From CAZCSK01 sp964501265 (GTDB lineage Bacteria; Actinomycetota; CADDZG01; JAHWKV01): a stretch of DNA of 12,582 bases. Positions 7,406 to 12,582 of this stretch are shown here, one piece after another. Numbering within the stretch: the stretch's first letter is position 1; each line of letters opens with the position of its first letter. The notes under the pieces were generated by a model, which worked only from the letters and a program-made list of their open reading frames with translations, had not been told where the DNA came from and ran no database searches. A program made the translations under genes and the position numbers. Location of the stretch: contig CAZCSK010000051.1 of NCBI GenBank assembly GCA_964501265.1, forward strand, positions 1 through 12,582, in the 5' to 3' direction.

Positions 7406-7546
7406 CTCCGCACTTCCACTCTGCGCTCAGCACGAGGTCGCTTACACCAGGAACACATTGTGGCGAGCCTCGCGCTCTGTATGGGGTTATGCCGAGCCCG
7501 TAGAACAAAGGTCCTATGGAACGCTATCTCTGCCGTCGAAAACACT
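7406..7546 (-). other. 141-bp intergenic gap inside the operon
   Basis: This is the longest non-coding gap in the minus-strand cluster, between the binding-protein stop and the CaiB start. I see no convincing sigma-70 promoter and no hairpin with a T-run. A short GCGA/TCGC stem around 7462-7472 is too weak to call. It could be a mRNA-processing or secondary promoter region. Confidence 0.3.
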
Positions 7547-8623
7547 TTATGAAGTTCCCGATTTGCCGACGGCCTCTTTGAGATAGGACATGTCCAAGTA
7601 CCTATTGGCGTCAAACGAAACGACCTTGGACGTTCCCGCCTTGACCAACAGGGCATGCGAGGCTTTGAGCCCAGCGACTGATACTTCGCCATAATCCGGG
7701 AAGGTGTCTGGGTTCTTGACGATCATTAGATCGTAAGCGGCCTCGCCGACCTGCTCAGAAATACCTGTCTCCTTGTCCAAGTCGCTAATAGCCTGCTTCT
7801 TGTTAGCCGGATCTTTGAGCCATTCGAGCGAATGGCTCCAAGCCTTCAAAAAGCTCACGACGGTCTTTTTATTCTGTTTCGCCCATGCATTGTTTGCAAC
7901 GAGACAGCCATATTGAAAGACGGGTGCTACTTCATTGAAGCGGCCCAGGATCGTTCCAACTTTCTGATCGACCGCCGCCAAGTCTTGCGGTTGGAGAAGC
8001 CAAGTCGCCTGGAATGCACCCGACTGAAGTCCCGCCAAGCGGGAGGCAGTTCCGCCGGCCGCAACAAGCGTATATTCGTTCTTTTGTACGCCATGTGCCG
8101 CCAACAGTTCCTGAACCAGCAGACTTGTGCCGTCGCCGATGACAGCCGTCGCTATTGTCTTGCCCTTCAGGTCGTTGTAACCGGTTACTGTTTGCCCAAC
8201 AACCAGTGCCCCTAAATGATCGGTTTGTACTCCTGCGATGATCGAAACGTCAGCTCCGGCCTCGATTGCCACCATGATCACGTCGCACGGTTGGAACATC
8301 ACATCTAGAGACCCAGATGTAACTGCGGCCATTCCCTCCGCGACGCCAATTTGAACGAGTTCGAAGTTTATGCCCTGCTCCGAAAAGAAGCTCTCGTCTA
8401 ACCCGACGATCTGTTGCCAACTACTCGCGCTGGGGGCGATTCGGCCATATTGGACTTTTGCCAAGCTTTGTGTCTGCGCGTCAGATGGCGCTCCCCCTTC
8501 AGGACCCCCCCCGGGGGTTGAGCATGAAGTTGCCAAGATAATGGTTGTCAGCATTAAGCCGCTACTTGCCCAACCTCTGTGGCTCCTATTGGAAGAGTTC
8601 CTGCGCTTCAAGGTTCGTCTCAT
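7547..8623 (-). CDS. ABC transporter substrate-binding lipoprotein (SsuA/TauA/NMT1 type)
   Basis: The chosen start is the ATG at 8623 (358 residues), with AAGGA 8 nt upstream. It has a basic n-region (MRRTLKRR), a hydrophobic core (GLMLTTIILA) and a cysteine at 34 in A-T-S-C, which fits the broader lipobox pattern, so a membrane-anchored lipoprotein is likely. A Gly/Pro-rich linker (36-46) leads into a type II periplasmic-binding fold: FFSEQGINFELVQIGVAEGMAAVTSGSLDVMF is the family's first lobe, and DLKGKTIATAVIGDGTSLLVQELL the second. The family binds nitrate, sulfonates, taurine, pyrimidine precursors or aromatic acids; the ligand cannot be read here. It starts 5 nt after the ATPase gene ends. 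Confidence 0.92.
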   Translation of the reverse strand: MRRTLKRRNSSNRSHRGWASSGLMLTTIILATSCSTPGGGPEGGAPSDAQTQSLAKVQYGRIAPSASSWQQIVGLDESFFSEQGINFELVQIGVAEGMAAVTSGSLDVMFQPCDVIMVAIEAGADVSIIAGVQTDHLGALVVGQTVTGYNDLKGKTIATAVIGDGTSLLVQELLAAHGVQKNEYTLVAAGGTASRLAGLQSGAFQATWLLQPQDLAAVDQKVGTILGRFNEVAPVFQYGCLVANNAWAKQNKKTVVSFLKAWSHSLEWLKDPANKKQAISDLDKETGISEQVGEAAYDLMIVKNPDTFPDYGEVSVAGLKASHALLVKAGTSKVVSFDANRYLDMSYLKEAVGKSGTS

Positions 8624-8628
8624 CGCAA

Positions 8629-9501
8629 TTATCCTTTCTTCGGCTGTTTTCTCACTCTTGTGACCGTGGGGGGGAACGAGCTTCGTGGCTTGGGGACATC
8701 TACCAAGAAGAGAAGGGAAGCACGAACGTCGTCTTCGATTTCGTGCCATATAGCGTCCGCAATTTCAGTGAAGGCGGGCGATCGTTTTAGGCTGAGTTTC
8801 CGAGGCCTTTCCAGCTCAATGGGAATGATCTTCCGTATGCGGCCGGGGCGAGACCCCATTACAACGACGGAGTCAGAAAGAATTATCGCCTCATCGATTT
8901 GATGCGTAACGAACACAACGGTGCGCTTGTCTCGTCGCCAGATTTCGAGTAGTTCCTGTTGCATCAGCTCCCTTGTCTGTGAGTCCAGCGCAGCAAACGG
9001 TTCATCCATGAGCATGATGGGAGTTTCAACAGCCAGGGCGCGAGCAAGATTCACGCGCTGCTGCATCCCGCCAGATATTTCATATGGATATGAATTACCG
9101 AACCCATGCATGCCAACAAGATCCGCGTAATGGTTGGCCTTCTCTCTGCGTTCATTCGATGAACGTCTATGGGGGTGAGCTTCCATGCCAAGCTCAATAT
9201 TGGCCAGAACAGTGCGCCAGGGCAGCAACGAATGGTCTTGAAAAACGGTCGCGGTGCGATTAGAGGGCCCCCGCACCTCATCGCCCTGTATCAAAATACG
9301 GCCGGCGCTCGGCTGTGACAGACCGGACAATATTCGGAGAAGGGTTGTCTTGCCGCACCCGCTTGCGCCCACGATTGAAACGAAGGAACTTTGCCCTACG
9401 GACATGGTGACGTTTTTCAGAGCCTCGACCTCTGTCTGCGCGTTGCCAGCACGCTTGAAATAACTCTTTGAGACTGACTCAACCAAAATCAAATCGGTCA
9501 T
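8629..9501 (-). CDS. ABC transporter ATP-binding protein (SsuB/TauB type)
   Basis: All ATPase motifs are intact in 290 residues: Walker A GASGCGKT (45-52), Q-loop Gln88 in VFQDHSLLPW, signature ISGGMQQ (142-148), Walker B IMLMDEP (162-168) with Glu167, and the switch His200 in FVTHQIDEA. The DHSLLPW stretch and overall size match the nitrate/sulfonate/taurine class. It energises the importer formed with the binding lipoprotein and permease. The ATG at 9501 overlaps the stop of the upstream thiolase remnant (ATGA), but I see no Shine-Dalgarno sequence in the AT-rich 20 bases before it. Initiation is therefore either coupled to that remnant or unusually weak. Confidence 0.94.
   Translation of the reverse strand: MTDLILVESVSKSYFKRAGNAQTEVEALKNVTMSVGQSSFVSIVGASGCGKTTLLRILSGLSQPSAGRILIQGDEVRGPSNRTATVFQDHSLLPWRTVLANIELGMEAHPHRRSSNERREKANHYADLVGMHGFGNSYPYEISGGMQQRVNLARALAVETPIMLMDEPFAALDSQTRELMQQELLEIWRRDKRTVVFVTHQIDEAIILSDSVVVMGSRPGRIRKIIPIELERPRKLSLKRSPAFTEIADAIWHEIEDDVRASLLFLVDVPKPRSSFPPTVTRVRKQPKKG
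8632..8636 (-). promoter_or_regulatory. Ribosome binding site deciding the binding-protein start
   Basis: AAGGA on the minus strand lies 8 nt before the ATG at 8623, in the last codons of the ATPase gene. It rejects a longer reading frame that runs to 8749 and would bury the signal peptide. Confidence 0.6.
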
Positions 9502-9755
9502 TTGAATACATTTCGGATGAGGTTCCCCAAGTCAGCAGTGGGCCGAGGAAGTTCGAGAATCCGTGCCGAGGCGCAGGCGGAGGCGCTCTCCACGTTGACG
9601 ATCGGAATGGAGTGGAACCCGAGCGGGTGCAGCGAGGCCTGCACGGCCTCCTGGGAGAGCGATTTGAGAGTTCGCTCGGGGAACTTTCCGAAGCTGGTCA
9701 TGTTCTCCATAACAGCGCCCCTTACACCAACGACTCGCGTTTTGTTATCTCGCAC
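9498..9755 (-). pseudogene. Truncated thiolase remnant
   Basis: This 85-codon frame (GTG start) reads like pieces of a thiolase/SCP-x-type acetyl-CoA acetyltransferase. MTSFGKFPERTLKSLSQEAV (residues 19-38) matches the usual N-terminus (T-x-F-G-K-F-P-x-R-S-L...EAV). After a gap where roughly 35-40 residues should lie, HPLGFHSIPIVNVESASACA (43-62) resembles the segment before the nucleophilic cysteine (IPVVNVENACASG), with Cys61 in its place. What follows does not match, and about 300 C-terminal residues, including the GHP and CxG motifs, are missing. Intact thiolases have about 390 residues. It ends in an ATGA overlap with the ABC ATPase. The middle is about 68% GC, unlike the operon. It is most likely a dead recombination scar, though the short peptide might still be translated. 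Confidence 0.6.
9520..9545. other. Sharp GC-composition border (putative recombination junction)
   Basis: By hand count, 9481-9540 holds 25 G+C of 60 and 9541-9600 holds 41 of 60. The operon to the left stays at about 42-58%, while the genes from 9870 rightward reach 65-78% in sampled blocks. The border falls at the 3' end of the broken thiolase frame. I see no transposase, att repeat or tRNA here. Confidence 0.5.
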
Positions 9756-9869
9756 AAGCCTGCACCTGGAGGAAAGTTGTCTGTAGTGCTGAAAGCCCCG
9801 CTGGTAGGGGGCCCATTGGCCCTATCGTTACCGACGTCATAGCCAACGGGTTACCCGAAGCGAGCGGCG
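9756..9869 (-). other. Intergenic gap between mntH and the thiolase remnant
   Basis: This 114-bp gap lies between the NRAMP stop and the remnant. It holds an imperfect hairpin, GGGCC-CATT-GGCCC (9809-9822), with flanking TA pairs but no T-run, so it is a poor factor-independent terminator. I see no convincing promoter for the downstream operon. Confidence 0.3.
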
Positions 9870-11105
9870 CTATAGGAGCCCGGCGAGCAGGTAGACGTCG
9901 AGCGCTACGACAAGGGCCGCGCCCAGGGCCCCGGCCCATCGCAGCATCCACCCGCTGGTGTGCTCCTTCATGATCTCTTGTCGGGAAGTCAGAACCAGGA
10001 GCGGGATGACGGCGAATGGGAGTGCCAGTGCTAGGAAGGCCTGGCTGGCGACGAGCACGCGGACTTCATCCCATCCCGCGAGGATCACGGCCAACGCGGG
10101 AAGCAGGGTGACGAGTCTGCGAGTAAGCACGCCGACCCGCAACTTGGTGAACCCTTCGAGCACTATCTGGCCGGCCAGGGTGCCTGTCGTGGCGGACGAC
10201 AGGCCTGATGCCGTAAGGGCAACCGCAAACACCGCCGCGGACCCGGCTCCGAAGAGAGGCTCGAGCGTTCGGTGAGCTTCCGAGATCGAGACCACCTTGA
10301 TCCCGCGGGCGAAAAACGCCGCTGCCGCCATCACTACGATCGCCGAGTTGATCAGCCAGGCGAGATTGAGCGCAAGCACGGAGTCCAGAAGCGTCAGCCG
10401 CAGCATCCCACGACGAAACTCGGGGTCGGGGTCGTGCCGCAGACGCGTACGCACCGTCTCGGAGTGAAGGAACAGATTGTGAGGCATGACCGTGGCCCCC
10501 AGCATCGCAGCCGCGAGGTAGACGGAGTGCAGATCCAAGCTGGGGGTTATCACCCCCTTGAGGATCGGTCCAACGGGCGGGCGAATGATAGCCAGTTCGA
10601 CGACGTAGGCCGCCCCGATCACCGCGATGAACATGAAGATGGTCACTTCGAGCGGCCGGTGCCCCCGCCGGGACAGAGCGAGGATCGCGAGCACCGCGGC
10701 CCCCGACATGAAAGCCGCCGCCGGCAGCGGAACTCCGAGCAGGAGGTGGATGCCAAGGGCCGCCCCGAGAACTTCCGCGAGATCCGTTGCAATCATCGCC
10801 GCCACAGCCGCCAGACCGAGTAAAGGGGCGAGCCGGGGAAAGTGGCTCCGGCAGTTTTGGGCAAGGTTGGCCCCGCTCACGACTCCGAGCCGGGCGGCAA
10901 GGTTCTGAAACAAAAGGGCGAGGGCGTTCGAGGCCAGGAGCACCCAGAGAAGGCGGTATCCGAATCGCGACCCCGCCTCTAAGTTGGCTGCCCAGTTCCC
11001 CGGGTCGATGTAGCCGACGGCCACGAGGAAGGCTGGGCCGAGGAAGGTGGAAAGCCGGGCCGCCTGGGGCCGCGGGTCTTGTTCGGAGCCGTCAATCGGG
11101 CGCAT
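9870..11105 (-). CDS. mntH: NRAMP-family divalent metal transporter (MntH-like)
   Basis: The ATG at 11105 is preferred because GAAGG lies 5 nt upstream; the frame also opens 4 codons earlier at a GTG without a ribosome site. The product of about 411 residues has the usual 11-12 membrane segments. TM1 carries the metal-binding D-P-G-N in YIDPGNWAANLEAG. TM6 carries M-P-H-N in GATVMPHNLFLHSE, supplying the methionine that favours Mn2+/Fe2+ over Mg2+/Ca2+. These four-residue motifs define genuine NRAMP carriers, so proton-coupled Mn2+ or Fe2+ import at the cell membrane is expected. It follows the nirK-linked membrane protein by about 32 nt on the same strand, so it may be the last gene of that operon. 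No Mn riboswitch or MntR site was recognised. Confidence 0.93.
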   Translation of the reverse strand: MRPIDGSEQDPRPQAARLSTFLGPAFLVAVGYIDPGNWAANLEAGSRFGYRLLWVLLASNALALLFQNLAARLGVVSGANLAQNCRSHFPRLAPLLGLAAVAAMIATDLAEVLGAALGIHLLLGVPLPAAAFMSGAAVLAILALSRRGHRPLEVTIFMFIAVIGAAYVVELAIIRPPVGPILKGVITPSLDLHSVYLAAAMLGATVMPHNLFLHSETVRTRLRHDPDPEFRRGMLRLTLLDSVLALNLAWLINSAIVVMAAAAFFARGIKVVSISEAHRTLEPLFGAGSAAVFAVALTASGLSSATTGTLAGQIVLEGFTKLRVGVLTRRLVTLLPALAVILAGWDEVRVLVASQAFLALALPFAVIPLLVLTSRQEIMKEHTSGWMLRWAGALGAALVVALDVYLLAGLL

Positions 11106-11137
11106 TCTTGCCTTCACAGCAAGCCGCCATTGGTTGG

Positions 11138-12397
11138 CTACCCCACTCGCAAGCTTCGGGCGACGGCTATGCGTGCACGAGCCAACAGTCCGAGAGTGGC
11201 CCCGGTCCCCATCGCCAAGGCGAGCCAGCCGGTTTGCGCGGCCACGGCTCCGGCGTTTCCCAAAGCGGGTCCAGCGAGTGTAACGCCGGAAGCGATGGCA
11301 ACGCCTGCGTTGATTGCCGCTAAGCGCGTGCGACGCAATGGCGCAAGCGCTGCCGACGCGGTTCTACGGGTCGGCGCGTCCCCGCCCAACAGGACCGGAA
11401 CGACTTGCTGGAGGGCCGCGAGGATGGTCTGCAAGAGGACGCCGCCCAGAAAGATCACACCGGCCGCGTCCAAAAGCCGAGACGATCCAGACACGACCCC
11501 GACTATGTCCAGCCCCATCGCCGCACCCCAAGACAAGAACGAAGCCATTAAGAGCGACGACGCCGAAGAAGCCGGCCCGCGGCGCGTCGCCCGCACCGCA
11601 ATGAGCATGAGCCCCAACGCGCTCATTGCGAATGTGACGAGGGCCGCGCCGGCGACCCAACGGGCGACGTGACCGATCGCATCGGCGCGCCCAGCGAAGA
11701 CGAGTGCTACAGCGGCCACCGTGACGGCCACCGCCGCCCTGGGAAGATTCCGAGCGGCCAGGGTGGTGGCGCCAGGCTCCATCTGCACCCGCGCGATCAC
11801 CGGTCCGAAGGTGACCAGTGTGGCCAGGAGGGTTAGGCCCGCCCAGCCGAGAAGGTTCAGGTGCAGGTGCGCGAGGCGGACCCCCTGGCGCCAGGGGCCG
11901 GGAAGAACCCCGGCACCCATGATTGCCCCTAGGAACGCTCCGTGTAGGAGCGCGGCGCACGCCCGCTCATAAGCGCGAACGACGAACGCGAACCGCGACC
12001 CGAGGGCTCCCTTCCGGAGCCGACGAAGATCCAGATAGAGCCACAAGATCGCGGCCGAAACCAGCCCGGCCCCAAACGCGATCACCCACTTCGCACTCAC
12101 CAAGCGCCCGCTGAGTGTCGCTATCACTCCAGCATTGAGGAGCACGAGGCGCCCTCTCATCCCGAAACCCACATCGGAGGCGGCATGGGTCAGCGCGGCG
12201 GCGAAGTGCGGCATAAAGACCGCGACAAGATTGGTGACGACTCCGAGCGTGAACAGATGGATCGCGAACCAGCGACCCCCGGGCAGTCGGTTCCCAAGCA
12301 AAAGCCACAGTGCTACGGCGGGAAGGTAGCAAACAGCGGTCGTAACCCCTAGGCCGAGGCGCGACGCGGTCGGCGACCCGACCGCGTCAGACGCCAT
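11138..12397 (-). CDS. Polytopic membrane protein linked to nirK (about 12 TM, histidine-rich)
   Basis: This 419-residue protein has about 12 hydrophobic segments (near 17-35, 43-65, 83-100, 103-121, 150-166, 176-200, 219-235, 246-268, 284-302, 309-333, 360-378 and 386-406). Histidines fall at or inside membrane helices: His47, His64 and His71 (IHLFTLGVVTN...MPHF...THA), His152 and His177/His179 (AHLHLNLLGWAGL). This is reminiscent of heme-binding helices in heme-copper oxidase and NnrS-type proteins. From memory, a very similar HLHLNLLGW domain is fused to a cupredoxin/NirK domain in actinobacterial 'copper oxidases'; here it is a separate gene. The ATG is 3 nt after the nirK stop, so the two are almost certainly co-translated. 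A role in electron delivery to NirK or in NO handling is inferred only. Confidence 0.7.
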   Translation of the reverse strand: MASDAVGSPTASRLGLGVTTAVCYLPAVALWLLLGNRLPGGRWFAIHLFTLGVVTNLVAVFMPHFAAALTHAASDVGFGMRGRLVLLNAGVIATLSGRLVSAKWVIAFGAGLVSAAILWLYLDLRRLRKGALGSRFAFVVRAYERACAALLHGAFLGAIMGAGVLPGPWRQGVRLAHLHLNLLGWAGLTLLATLVTFGPVIARVQMEPGATTLAARNLPRAAVAVTVAAVALVFAGRADAIGHVARWVAGAALVTFAMSALGLMLIAVRATRRGPASSASSLLMASFLSWGAAMGLDIVGVVSGSSRLLDAAGVIFLGGVLLQTILAALQQVVPVLLGGDAPTRRTASAALAPLRRTRLAAINAGVAIASGVTLAGPALGNAGAVAAQTGWLALAMGTGATLGLLARARIAVARSLRVG

Positions 12398-12400
12398 GAC

Positions 12401-12582
12401 TCATCCGATCTTTGAGAACAGCTCCGGCTGCCCCGGGCCCTCCACGACGATCGTTCTCAGCGCCCCTTTGTCCACCGCACGAGTGAGCGCGTGATCGACG
12501 AGAATGTAGGTTCCGGGCACCGGGAACTCGAACTCCACCAACGCCGCGCCGCCGGACGGGACGAGCGTCGTCTGCACATTGC
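12401..12582 (-). CDS. nirK: Copper-containing nitrite reductase, C-terminal fragment
   Basis: Only the last 60 codons are visible, ending in TGA at 12401-12403; the start lies off the right edge. NVQTTLVPSGGAALVEFEFP, VPGTYILVDHALTRAVDKGA and the final VVEGPGQPELFSKIG match the C-terminal cupredoxin domain of the AniA/NirK clade (GG-A-x-VEF, PGTYILVDH, R-A-x-x-KGA). NirK reduces nitrite to nitric oxide outside the cytoplasm as a copper trimer. The type 1 and most type 2 copper ligands lie outside the window, so a two-domain multicopper oxidase of another kind cannot be fully excluded. It is first in a minus-strand set with the membrane protein and mntH. Confidence 0.8.
   Translation of the reverse strand, partial: NVQTTLVPSGGAALVEFEFPVPGTYILVDHALTRAVDKGALRTIVVEGPGQPELFSKIG

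Noticed and set aside
8624..8749. Longer N-terminus of the substrate-binding protein (start at 8749)
   Set aside because: It would bury the lipoprotein signal peptide and overlaps the end of the ATPase gene; the ATG at 8623 has a good ribosome site.
9809..9822. GGGCC-CATT-GGCCC hairpin as a mntH terminator
   Set aside because: The stem is short and no T-run follows on the minus strand, so a factor-independent terminator cannot be supported.
9468..9842. Plus-strand frames over the junction (9468-9842 and 9502-9786)
   Set aside because: Neither resembles a known family, while the minus frame shows thiolase segments; they are treated as antisense shadows.
10272..10823. 183-codon plus-strand open frame rich in Arg, His, Gln and Asp
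   Set aside because: It lies wholly inside mntH on the opposite strand in very high-GC DNA; composition is that of an antisense shadow and no domain is recognisable.
11079..11672. 197-codon plus-strand open frame rich in Ala, Arg and Pro
   Set aside because: Antisense shadow of the polytopic membrane protein; low-complexity composition and no supporting start context.
1..12582. Insertion sequence, CRISPR array, tRNA or phage integration site
   Set aside because: No transposase or integrase motif, no regularly spaced repeats and no cloverleaf were seen by eye, even at the composition border.

Overview
The window looks like bacterial chromosome from a free-living heterotroph. It shows tight, mostly overlapping genes, good Shine-Dalgarno sites, several GTG starts and a diderm- or monoderm-compatible lipoprotein. 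No ribosomal, tRNA, phage, transposase or CRISPR feature was found, so taxonomy rests on gene content alone. CoA-linked catabolism plus a copper nitrite reductase beside an HLHLNLLGW-type membrane protein fits Actinobacteria, Chloroflexota or relatives. This placement is weak.

Left edge (1-1159, + strand): the C-terminal tail of a short-chain dehydrogenase of the HSD10/3-hydroxyacyl-CoA dehydrogenase type overlaps by ATGA a zinc-free medium-chain (quinone-oxidoreductase-like) dehydrogenase. These two genes converge on a long minus-strand cluster.

Centre (1217-9501, - strand, read right to left): ABC ATPase, lipoprotein solute-binding protein, family III (CaiB/BaiF) CoA-transferase, ABC permease, a split pair of MaoC hot-dog proteins (N-type then C-type), a fused double-hot-dog MaoC protein, a carboxymuconolactone-decarboxylase-like protein, and the A and B subunits of a family I (glutaconate CoA-transferase/IpdAB-like) enzyme. 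Overlaps and short spacings make it one likely operon; the only gap above 40 nt is 141 nt, before the CaiB gene. The inferred logic is uptake of a small organic acid or sulfonate-like compound, CoA-thioester formation by CoA transfer, hydration/dehydration by MaoC enzymes, dehydrogenation (the + strand genes may contribute), then cleavage or CoA exchange by the IpdAB-like pair. No acyl-CoA ligase, acyl-CoA dehydrogenase or intact thiolase is visible. The substrate is unknown.

Junction (about 9500-9870): a broken thiolase remnant lies immediately upstream of the ABC ATPase. GC jumps from about 42% (9481-9540) to about 68% (9541-9660), hand-counted. This looks like a recombination border.

Right edge (9870-12582, - strand, much higher GC): nirK (C-terminal part only), a roughly 12-TM histidine-bearing membrane protein, and an NRAMP/MntH metal transporter, closely spaced in that order. 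This is probably a separate denitrification/metal operon from the host backbone.
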